Shown in pieces: positions 9,536 through 21,500 of a DNA stretch of 64,000 bases. Made by a program: the position numbers and the translations under genes. The notes under the pieces are model-generated. The model saw only the letters and a list, made by a program, of their open reading frames with translations. It made no database searches and had not been told where the DNA came from. The stretch's first letter is position 1. The number at the start of each line of letters is the position of its first letter. The stretch comes from Dillenia suffruticosa (Eukaryota > Streptophyta > Magnoliopsida > Dilleniales > Dilleniaceae), in contig JAVTVX010000020.1 in assembly GCA_033439265.1 (NCBI GenBank), forward strand, positions 18,308,001 through 18,372,000, given 5' to 3'.

Positions 9536-12500
9536 CTGGTAAGAGGGACAGAGGGAGGGAGAGTGAGAGCAAGTATATTTTCAAAAGCAGGAGGCCAGCT
9601 TAAAATGAATAGTAATTTATCATGTGCTGCCTTGAGGAAACAAATTCCCACATCATCTTATATTTGATAAGAAAAAATTTCAACTAAAAAATATTACACA
9701 CTAATGATTGCCAAAGTGATAAAGTTCTAAATAAAAAGCAAGTCAACTACTGAAAGACTACAATAACTAATTTTGGTAAACTCATTACTAGGGGACTTTG
9801 TTAAATAGATTTCAGTAATACAGGGTAGTAACAAGACAACAAAAGGTCAATAATATTTTATAAGCTTCCAACAACAATCTGTACCCAAACAAAGGCACAC
9901 TCTGGTTTGATTCTGTCAATGTTTATTTGTTTTTCATTTGCTTATAGACAACATTTTTAAATATTCATTGATATGCAATTCATCTTTATATACCAAAAAT
10001 TTGCACTCCTAAAATAGCTAAAATATACAATGAGGATCAGACCTTAATTAATTAGGTGAGTCAACAAAATTTGACTAGTTTTTTTTAAAGCATGGATCAT
10101 TTGCTTTTCAAAATAAGGTGCCTAACATGTTGCAGAACTTGTCGTTTGCATATTTGAAGACTTTTTATATCACTAACAAAGAGGTTAAATCATGTATACC
10201 TGCCGAGAGGCCTCCTCCTGGCTACGAAGTACATGGTGGGCAAGCTGACAAAAAGCAGTAACCCCTTCTACAGGCAGAATAGGAGCTTTCCTCTGAAAAG
10301 GCCTCCGAACAAAGTTGATTGGAGCAAATATAAGCTTCTGAGGAGATATTCTTTCCTTAGAAATCTCTTCGATTTCACTCCAAGACAAAGTACTTCCAGC
10401 ACTAGGCAACACATATGGACAGGAATTGATTACTTCAGCAAAACTCGGAGATGCTTGATAAGCTTTCAGTACAGCATCAATTGCAGCTCGTTGCTGGTGT
10501 GCACTAACAGAAAATTTGTTGGTTATAGCTAAGATCCAAGGAATCCCAAGTGCCTTCGCTTCATCCAACAGAAGAGAAAGGGCTGGTTGTTGCTGCAATG
10601 CATCTGAGTGGTTGCAGCAAGGTATTCTGTGAGATAAATTATGCACAAGAACAATTAAATCAATCTTCCTATGAAGGTCGCGAATTCCCATCCATAGTTC
10701 ATCCTTAAAATGAGAGACCTCTGTGTTAAGCTCCTGCAAGAAGTGAAAGAAAAAGGAAATTTGAGATTGCATCATCCTGGAAAGCAGGGGTAACAAAAGG
10801 AAAGGATAAAGGAAAAGAAAATCCATTCTAGCGCTAGGATAAAAGCATAATTCAAATTCTACATAATATTACCATCTAAAGTATAGACCAGTTCAATCAT
10901 AGAAGTGAAGGATTTCAATTCCGATTCCCATTCATCACAGTGATCAAGTGCTTATAAACAAGGATCAATTCGGTTCAATTCATCCAACTACTAAGAAAGT
11001 TAACTAAAACAATTTGATTGCTGAAATTAAAGCATAACAAAGACTGTTGCAAAATAGTTCAGCACACTATCCCATGACACTATCTAATGAAAGTAACAAT
11101 GTGAAAAGTATATAACCTTCCTCTTTAACTTTAGAAAGTTTAGAGCCTAATAATATTAATCCGGTATTAAGATCCTTCATCAGTACAATTTTTATCTTGA
11201 AAAGCAGTTTGAGGGAGGAAACTCCCCAAATGACCTACACTGTGAGTGATACGAGAAAATTTGCTGTAAGAAATTAATCTTTGGCAAGCTTAACCAACAA
11301 CCTTAAGAACTGAAGTGGGCAATAAATCTAGTATGCCTCGAACACTCCTGATACTGCACTTCTAGCTTGGACGACTATTTGAGAGGGGATACACACCCAA
11401 GATAACCTTCCAGTCAATAATGTTGTCTGGGCCAATAGACATTTATATCAGCTTTGCACAAAACCATAATTATCTTCTTCTCACTTGCCTCAGACTAGGA
11501 GGGAGTAGGGAGGTATGTTGCCCATTTTGAATCGATCTAGGGTTATGACTGACTGGCCTATGAGCTTTATGGATAATGGCCATTCAATGCAATGGTGTAC
11601 AATAAGAGCAGGGACATTGATCTAACTGGCCATTTTAGTTGGTACGTTTAAATAGGCGCTCACATTTCATGGCAAGGCACGAGGGCACTAAGACACAATG
11701 TGAGAGCCTTGTTAAAGTTTAAGCTTATTTGACTTGCTTCTGAGATTCTTTGCCCCCATTTTCTCCACTTCTTAATCTTACACCGTAAAATTACATGTAA
11801 TCAAATAGCCCACTGCAACAAAGAAATCAAAGTGTTGCAACTGACACTCTTAATTAAGTTATAACATACAATATCACGCACACCAGATACCCAATCTTAT
11901 CAGCAGATACTTTGCATCATAAAGAAAGGGCAGGGTCGAACTAGAAATGTAAAAAACAGAAACACCATGGAAAACTGTGTAACTACAGGAAATCCAAATT
12001 CAAGAGAGTGAAACCTGCAAATTCACTCCCTTCGAATCTAGGTAGCACAAACCACCAGCAATTCCTTCCCCCAAGTCATCCTCTAAGAGCATATTCTCAA
12101 TTTTGGTAGAGGATGAGAATTTTCCTTGTCCCAAAATTGCTTTGAAAAGCGAGGTTTTACCAGCACCCTGCACAATCCATAGGCCATGGTGTTAGTGAAA
12201 CAAAATTATGTGTTTTACAGGCTTTAAAGTTCAAAACGTTGTGTAATACATAACTACAGATACCTCGAGGCCAATTAGTTTCACCCTACGAGTTCTGAGT
12301 TGAACCACCTTGGAGATCGTATTGAAATCACTAATGCAGTAAATGATAAAATTGGTCAAACCTTCGGGTTGAATACAATGTCCATCATGAATAGTTCCTC
12401 TTTTGGATTCCCCACTGTCAGTAATTGAGTCAGCATCAATAGAAGGAAATGCTGATATCAATGAATCTGATATTATCTGATGCTTCGGGGGCTGTCTCAA

Positions 12501-15500
12501 GGGAGAACCAACTAATATCTGCATTTTTTGTAACTCTGGCTGTAATTCATTGTTTGAGGAATAATTAGGTGCAGAAGGAAAGGACTCCACCGTCGTTGCA
12601 CACCTGAATGTCAAAGTAATATGACACCATTACACATCATATCTGAAAATACTTTGGCAGATATTTTAAGAGAGAAAAAAAAAAAGCCACACAAATTTCA
12701 TAAATATTACGACCACACATGCAGATAAATTTTAAATCAGATGATTTTTTATAGGTGCTTTTTTGAATTGCATTTCCTATCAAAAGGAAATGACAGATCA
12801 CTCGAAAGGCATGATGCAGGGTTCAAAAAATCAGCTTGCATCTTGCCATCATCCATGGTAGTTGGCTGCTCATAGAGCGAAGGAAACATAAATAGACAAG
12901 GAAGCATATAGATTAACAGATTATTATATATAGATTAGCTGCTTCCAGAATAATCCACAGTAGGTGGCTGCTCATAAAGCAAAGGAAACATAATACGAAG
13001 TTCAACAGAATGTCCCTTAACAGGAAAAAGAAATCAAAGCTCATCTCCTAGGAAAAGCATTCAAGTATCCAAAGGTAATTTAGCCTACGTGGAAGAGCAT
13101 TCAAGTAGCCAGAGGTAATTTAGTCTACAGGGAGAAATAGAAGTGAACCTTAGAGCTTCATTAACCAAAAGGTTCCAAGTTTTTCAACCAATCAGAGAAA
13201 ATAATTATGGCCATAAATCAAGACAACCATAAGAAATGGCACCACATACAAAGTAACAGAACAAGATTGTGAGAAAGCAAGACATTCCACAACCTGAGCA
13301 AACTAATAAAAAACCTGAAAAAGCAGGTGCCATATACATATACAATAACAACAAGTATAAAATGGCTTGATCTTCAGTCTTCCACTCCTATTTTTTGAGA
13401 CATGGATCTCTTTCTGATGGAAACATTACTCGTCTTAAAATAGGCAGTAATGAATTTAGAATGATCATACATACATACTATGAAGGGCAGTAGAACAAGG
13501 CTTTTGGGAGGCCAAAGGGAGGGTTATTCAAGGAAGCATCCAATGAATGGCAGGGTTTTCCCTTGGAAGGCCAATAGGAGAAATAGCCTGTAGAAGCATC
13601 TCAGACTATGATAGTCGTAGAACAGTGTTTACAATTGACATTCCCATCAAAGGTTTTCTCTCTAAACAAGATTTCTTGCCCAAATGAAGCACACTGGAAT
13701 TTAAAAAGCTGTAGTGCAGCGTAAATGTATCTCCAATGCCTAGGGTCAGTGGTCTTCCTTGTTTTCCAAGAGGTACAGAGCCATAAGGAAAGATATATTC
13801 CTTCCTCTGAGAGTTAAGCAGTACATAATTCACAAGAGGCATGAATAATTCAACAATCAACAATTGATCAGAACCAATGCATGTTCACAAGATAAAAGGT
13901 GTGTATACTCAATTCTTTGTTTCAAGGGCTTGAACTCATTGCAGTTTTCAACCATGGGTAAACAAAACCAGCCTCCTTATGCCGTTGGGGGGAGAGGAGA
14001 AAAAAGAAAAAAAAAATGAGAGAAGGCTGAGACACAATCACGTTCATCTAGGCATTTTTTGGATGGGGAGAGAACAAATCATCTTCTTGATTGAATTCAT
14101 TACCCCAAGTCAAAAGAGGGAGGGGGAAAGTTGAACTCATACCGTCTTGTTTGTTTTGAAGGTTAGCGAGATAGAAAGGGAAAATTTATTCAGGACTGGA
14201 GAGGACCAGGAAAGATTGCCCTCTTGTGCCCCCCCCCAAAAAACCGAAAAAAAAGGACACCCTTCCCCTTCCCTCATCAAAAATCATGATCAAACACAAT
14301 TGGTGTGGACATCCCTCCCCATCTCTTGATTCACTTTCAAGTCAGCAAGGGATTAGTAACTGGTAGAAAATTGTAATGTCCAAGAAATATCCAGACAAGA
14401 ACATGGCTCCCTGACTTTGTACTAATTGTGCGTTTTGCAACTCCAAGGGTAGTAGCAAATATACCACTTTTTCCTCTTTCTTCTAACGGCATTCTTGTTT
14501 CCAGATTAAAAAAGTATTTATCTTTCTGAACCTTTTGCTCATGACAAACTAAGACATTTCCTGAAACCTCTTTGATAATTAGTATTTTTTCGATGCAAAC
14601 AGACGGTCTTTCTTTTTTTCTTCTTGGTTCAACTGTCATACAAGTTGTGACCTTCGAACTAAGGTAGGAGTGACTAACCTATAATTTTAACTATAGTTAA
14701 GTAAGGCTAATTCCCGCTTGCTTGGTCAAACCCAACAAGAGAAAAGTTCTAATTACCTAAAAATGGCAGATACATATAAAAAATCACACAAAATTATCCA
14801 AACATCAAAGCTCTTCACCAAAGTAAATTCATAACACTAATCAATTACAATATAAGGAGCCCACTCTTGAAAGAAAAGAATCAGTTGGTAGAGGGAGAGT
14901 ATGATACCAGTTACCATTTACTTGAGCATGAACCAATGTACAAAGATGCAAACCGAAACCAGTAATGTCAACTTTTAGAGGTTCCCCATTCTTCTCACCC
15001 GGATTACCAGTCCATCCCAAAGGAACAAGTGAAGTAGCTGTTCGGATAACTGGCGACTCTACTATGTGGCCAAGCTCTACAGTACCGGCCACTGAAAGGC
15101 CAAGCCATTGCTGTAAATGAGGAAATTGTTGCAGCTGCTCCATTCCTAAGAAGGATGAATTATCACTCATGCAGAGTTCATATATTCTGCAATAACAAGA
15201 AATCACCATCAGACACGGAAACCTCACTAATGTAAAGAGTTTTTCAAGGATGAAATTCTACCTCTACAATTTTATGTATGTGAAATAGAAAGAACCAAAC
15301 AGAAGCCCCCCCCCCCCAAAAAAAAGGGAAAGGGCAACACTCTTATATCAAAAAAAAAAAAAAAGGGCAACACTCCAGGTATACACATTTCACATAAAAG
15401 TAAGACTACGACAAGTTTGAAAAGGATAGACTGCTCATCTCGGTGAGATATAAGCATGAAATGTGCACAATTGTTCAAGATGATCATAAGCATGCATTAG

Positions 15501-18500
15501 TCATGAGGTTTTTAAATGGAAGGGTAAATAGCAATCTATCCCCCATAGGTTTCACGTTCCACCACATACTACCCCTATATTTCAAAAATAGCCACATATC
15601 CCCTTGTGATTTTCAAAAAATAAGGGATGGAAATGAACAGACAGACACGTAGATTGAGAAACATGCATGGGAACTTCCTTTTTACCAATTCTACCGTCTG
15701 CTGCATCCCCAACCTCCGCTTCATCCTCAATCACACCAACCGCAGAACAGAGAGAGAGAGAGAGAGTTTTCTATGAAAGTCCGAGAAGAAAACCAAACAC
15801 CCTTATCAAAGCAAAGCTTCCGGTGTCGATCTTCACCCTCCCTTTCCTCTCTGGCATAGTTCTCGATGACTCCTCTGATGTCTCGTTCAATCTGCGCACT
15901 AGCTTTTCCTCAAACCCTTCACTAAAGCTCTCTTACACTCCATCTCCAAACTCCACTTCCTCTCCTCCTTTCTCTCTCTCTAAAAGTTGGGGTTGGCCTC
16001 TTTGGGTTCTGGAGATGAAGAGGGCTCTTGAGATTGTAATTTACCCTATTTTGACAAAAATAAATAAATAAAAAAATGGAAACTTTGACAAAAAAATATC
16101 TAAAAATGTTCTCACCATTCTCTCTCTCTCTCTCTCTCTCTCTCTAAAAATATCAAAAAGATATCATCTCCTCTCCTAAATTTCACTCTCGAGAATTTCT
16201 CTAAATTTTATTTTCTTAACATTTTATCACCATTTTCTCACTTCCTCTCCTCCTTTCTCTCTCTCTCTCTCACCCCACAACTCCCCTATCACCATCTCTG
16301 CCAATTTCCGTCTCCTCTCGCCAAACCCATCTCCATCTTTCTCTCTCCTCCTCAAACCCCTATTTGGAGACTCTTCTCTCTACAAAAATACCCTCTTCAT
16401 CAAACCCAAACCCTAATCCCAATTCTAAAAAATCTCGAATGGGATTCTTATTGTGGGTTGAATTTGAATAAGGCATGGAAAAAATGGGGTTTTGTCTAGT
16501 TTTTCTATGTTGACGAGGACATCTTTGCCTATTTCTGGGAAAAATGTGGTTGTCAATTGCAAGTGGGGTTTGAATTTTTTTGAGAAAACAAAGTTTCCTT
16601 ATTTGACAATTAACAAAATTGGGGTTGAGAGGGTTGTGAAAAAATTGATGGTTGTATGTCTCATTTACTCTTATATAGTGGTACAAACACGCTCTCCCTC
16701 CATGCTTGAGACATTTTCTTAGTTTGCAAGATTTTGTTAAAAAGATGCATTAACATTCCTATCTCCACTTCATCCAAACATTTCTATACCTCAATGGGGA
16801 TGCCACCGGGTTTTATGGCTTTATTATTCTTCATTTTTCTTAAAACCTCCTTTACTTCATGAGAACAAATCTTGCATTTTAAATCCCTATTGATCTACTC
16901 TACAAGTATTGTGATATCGCCAACATCTTTTATACCCCAACATTAAAGAGATTATCAAAATAATCACTTCAACGTTTTCTTATATTCTCATTCCTTACAA
17001 GAACACTATTGGTTTCACTTTTAATACACTTAACACCATTTAGATCTTTTTCTTTCTTCTCTCTTAGTTTGGCAATTCTATAAATCTCTTTTTCTCCATA
17101 TTCAGTTTCTAATTTCTTATATAATTTGTTATACAATTTATTTTTTAATTCGTGAATAACCGTTTTGCAATCTTATACTTTTCAAATGTATTGTTACCTC
17201 TCTTAGTTTAAGGTTCTATAACACTCTCGTTTGGTTCGATAGCAGCTTGAATTTTCTCATTCCACCACCATGACTCGTAGCCTATTGGAGCCCAACCTTG
17301 AGATACGCAAAGAATCTCTTTACCTATATTTTTAATATTATTAGACATTTTTATCCACATAATTTTCGAATCATCACTAGCGGATCAGGTTGCTCCTTGC
17401 TTTAATTAGTTTTTTAAAATCGTCATTTTTTTTTTTCAAATTCCACCACTCAATTCTTGACTCTACAAATTAGTGATACTTCTTTTGCCTTAGGCACACA
17501 CACATATAAAACTAAAAGTCTATGTTGAGTTGTTACACTCTCACCTGCTATAACCTTACAATCTCTACAAATTATTCTATCGTCCCTCCTAATGAGGAAA
17601 AAATCTATTTGACTGGCATTTAACCCACATCTATAGATAACTATGTGCAATTCTCTTTTCTTAAAAAAAGTGTTTACAAGAATCAAATCGAATACTATAA
17701 CAAACTCTAAAATGGTGCCCCCCACCTCATTCCTACTTTCAAAGCCAAAGTCCCTATGTACGACTTCAAATCTCACATTATTCTCACCTACACGTCCATT
17801 TAAATCTCCTCCAATAAATAATTTTTTCCCACTAGATATTATTTGTATAAAATCATCAAAATCTTCTTAAAATTATTGTTTGCTAATTGCATTTAAACCT
17901 ATTTGAGGTGAATAACACTAATTAAATTAATTACGTTTCCTCTGCTAACTAGCTAGACAAGTAAAATTCCATCTTTATTCCTTCTTATCTCCGCTACATT
18001 CTCTTGTAAATTCTTATGGACAATTATTCCTATCCATTTTTAGTTCTATCCTTACCTATCTATCAAAATTTGTGGCCTTGACTCTACTATTCTATCATTC
18101 TCCCCCACCCACTTAGTTTCTTGGAGACACAATATTAATCTTCCGTATAGTCATTATTTCTCATCTCTCCCCTAACTTACGAGTTAAGGATCTTATGTTT
18201 CAAGTAACTAAACGAATCCTATTTTTATAGGCTAACTTTTTTCCCACATCCGTCCACATAAATGTGGGAACCCTTGCCTATTTGACACCACATCCAAGCG
18301 GCGATATAACGCGTCACTTTTGGGCGACGACCTAAAAGCCCTTACTAACTTGTCACTACATCCGGGATCTGATGTAGCACGTCGCTGAGAAAAGAATGCC
18401 CTAACGGATTTCCTATCTTTATCTCCCATTTTGATTTTGACAAGAGGTTTTACGCTGGCTATCAACCTACCGCAACGCTCCTCCTTTACTCGGATTTGGA

Positions 18501-21500
18501 ACCAACCATGGCGGAGTTGGCTGCGGAAAAAATGAAAGTGGAGAAAATGAAGGCAAATAATGAGGGTAATGCAAGCAAAGGAGAGTGGAGTTTTTAAAGG
18601 AGATGTGTTTTTGGGTGAAGAGAGATATTGAGATTTTGGAGAGAGAACATGGAAATGAAGAGAGTTATAGAGGAGATGAATTGGGGGCAATTTTGGCCAA
18701 AAAAAATAAGGTTTTAAAATTGGTGAAAGTTCTGCACATTTCCTGCGCGTGCTTCTCAATCTTCGTGAAGTCTGTCCATTTCCGTCACTTTCCACTTTTT
18801 GAAAACCACAGGGGGATATGTGACTATTTTTAAAATATAGGGATAGTACGTGATTGAACATGAAACCACAGGGGGATAAATTGTAATTTACCATAAATGG
18901 AACTGCAATTGTCATTGAGACATTGTATGTGCTGAACCCATCATCATCACCTCCACAGAAGGTGAACCCAGAGTCAAAAGAGTCAATTGCTAAATGAAAG
19001 CACCGCTGTGGGCCAAAAGATTAATGTAAGGAATCAGATTTTATGGGGAAAAAAATAAAAAACCATAAAAGGGGAACAACGTGTGATGGCATAGCCATTA
19101 CTTGGTTAGAAAAGAAGTGATCCTCTTTGGAAGCCTAAGGCGATGAAGAAAGGCTTTTTGGTCAACAAATAAATGCCCATAGTAGTAACTTAAGATTTTG
19201 TAGTAATTCAGTACCATTTAGAGTGGGAATAAGTCACTAGAAATCTGCACTTTCCAAAAATTTTTCATTTCTTGAAGTTTTTAGTTTTACATATAAGTTT
19301 GTTTTGTGTAGATTCTAGTCAGTTAGGAGTCCTCAAACAACTAAGTCCTAAAAAGGTATCGAGTTCAATGATATTTGAGCATATAATATTTGCAATGACT
19401 CAGACAAGCTTTAAAAGATTTTGGATTGTCATTTGTTTGTTGTAGCACTTATCAAGAAGCCAACCATCTACTTATACTTCTCTATGGTTCATGCCTCAAG
19501 AATTTATAAAGATTACAGCTTAGATGAGTTGATGAGCGATTGGAGAGCAATTACCCATAAGATTATATTTTATCCTTCCATTTCTAAGGGTTTTTCATCC
19601 ATGAAAGTTTTTACTGTATTCTTCTTCATCTAATACAATTTATTTTTCTATCTAAAAATTCATAACGAGCCAAAATAGAGGTGGGATTGGACCGGTTCCA
19701 GCCCAGAAACTGGCCCATCCGACTCGTTTTAGGCCGGACCGGTAACCGGCCAGGGGCAACAGTAACCCGAAACCAGACCGGCCACTACAGTAACCACACC
19801 GAGAATCGAGAACCAAGAACCAGCCCAGCACGGGCCTGAAACTGGCACAGAACCGGCCCGGGCCTGGAACTAGCACGCCGATTCCAACGGTCACTGAAAC
19901 TGGCCCAGCCCAGCCCGCCCGGTTCCAACAACTCCTCTCTTTTTTTGAATGTTTTCAATTTTACCCTTCCCAACAGTTATAAAACAGATAGTTTTAGGGG
20001 TATTTTGGTCCATAAGATCAAAACATTTTCCTATAAATAGATCATAACTCATTTCCAAATCTCACACAACAAAATTTCATACTCTCACAATCTTCTTCTC
20101 TCTACTATACTCTCTCAAAATCTCTACACAACAATTCATTTCCAATTTCCTACAACTCTCTCTACCTACAACATTTTCTTCTCTCTCACACATTTAACAC
20201 GACACATCTCATAATCTCCTACTAATCACACCACCAACAACTTACAATATCCCTCAAAATTTGATAAGATTTTAACATTAGAAACTCAAATTATTCATGA
20301 TTTGGCTATAAACTGTGATTTCCGATCAAATCAATAATATTTTATTTTTTGCAATTTTACTTTTTTTGCATATTTAATTCATTCGCATTAATTTTTTTGG
20401 CATATTTAAACTTAAATTTAAAAAAAAATGGTCGGAACATATTTTTCATAATCTTTCCAGCAATCTCCTCTCCCCCCATTTTCATTTTTCCAAGAGAACA
20501 TTCCAGAACACAAAGATATTGATATTGGTTTTAAAGAAAATAAACCTAATAATACACAATCTACCACAACATGCACTAAAAAAGACGATTTCAATGCATG
20601 GGATTATTTTGTTAAAAATTATGAAGAGCAAAGAGTAACTTGTAAAATTTGTCAACAAAAATATAAATTTATGAAAGGTTGGGGAGCGGAGACACTTAAG
20701 AGACACATAGTAAGAGATTACCCAAATAAATTATCTCAAGTTAGGCAAACACAAATCGTCACCGGGGGAAATGTCACCGTACATTTAGATATAATGCAGA
20801 GACAAAAAAAATAGAACAAATAGAATGGATAACACATAAAGAAATACCATTTAGTATAATAGAATGTGAAATTTTTTATAAATATGTACAAAAATATTTA
20901 CAACTGGGTTACCAAAAAAGTAGTAGGAAAACAGATAGTAGGAGGTCACTAGATCAATTTCAAATAATGAAAAATGCTTTAATTGCAACTTTTATGGCCA
21001 CTAATTGTAAATTTTCAATAATTTCGGATAGTTGAAAAGCAAAATATCAAAAATAAAAAATAAAAAAAAATAAAAAAACATTTTAGTGTTGTAACATGTC
21101 ATTAGATTAATGATTGATGGAACTTAGAAAAAAGAATTTTAGCTTTTTTAATATTGAGAACTTCTACATTCAGGTGCTAATATAACTCGAATAATTACAA
21201 ATATTTTTCATGAATATGGTATTGGTGATAAAATATTTTGTTTGCTTCAAATAATGCATCAGCTAATACTAATGCCATTAATACTTTAAAAACTGTATTA
21301 AATGGAATATTTTTTCATAATAGATATGCATGTCATATTTTAAATTTGTGTTAAAAATGATTTGGAAGCCGCAAAACTAATTTTACAATCTATTCATGAC
21401 TTAATTTTTCAAATTAGAAATTCCTCGGCAAAGCACAAAAAATGAGACATTTATGTACTTTACATAATGTAAAATTTAAATGATTTAAATAGGTGAAACT

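Larger units (their letters stand above)
9536..14907 (-). other. lipase-GTPase introns 10-13
   Basis: Intron 13 (9536-10199), intron 12 (10734-12014) and intron 11 (12168-12263) show no recognisable elements. Intron 10 (12604-14907) includes part of the inverted-duplication source arm (13710 onward). Two open frames there (13606-13863 and 14337-14639) are not needed by the gene and show no family I recognise. Confidence 0.5.
13710..15560 (-). repeat. right (source) arm of the inverted duplication
   Basis: The minus strand matches 26-1880 at about 99.5%. This arm lies in the lipase-GTPase gene, covering part of intron 10, all of exon 10, the start of intron 9 and the first 39 bp of the Mutator-like element. 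The arms are about 11.8 kb apart. Confidence 0.95.
15522..18893. mobile_element. Mutator-like (MULE) non-autonomous element with long terminal inverted repeats
   Basis: The ends are inverted repeats of about 155 bp (15522-15676 and 18739-18893). They begin GGGTAAATAGCAATCTATCC on the left and TGGTAAATTACAATTTATCC on the right and share TTTCAYGTTC, CCCTATATTT and CACATATCCCC blocks. The flanks are perfect 9-bp target duplications, TAAATGGAA, at 15513-15521 and 18894-18902, the length typical of Mutator elements. No transposase is visible. Inside are TC-rich low-complexity sequence (15.7-16.4 kb), sequence that looks like a 5' leader of a plant gene (16.3-16.6 kb, including AAACCCTAATCCC) and a LINE fragment. 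It sits in intron 9 of the lipase gene. Confidence 0.88.

Noticed and set aside
13606-14639. Open frames at 13606-13863 and 14337-14639 (minus), repeated at 1727-1930 and 949-1251 (plus), as exons of the lipase-GTPase gene
   Set aside because: Exon 10 joins exon 11 directly in frame ([13 protein letters not shown]) with good GT-AG sites, and neither open frame has splice sites with matching phase. I recognise no family in them. An unusual alternative exon cannot be fully excluded.
15667-16071. 134-codon open frame rich in Ser and Pro
   Set aside because: Low-complexity CT-rich sequence inside the MULE, with no conserved domain visible.
18232-18915. 227-codon minus-strand open frame as a gene
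   Set aside because: It runs through the MULE terminal repeat into the LINE fragment, so it is composite transposon sequence.
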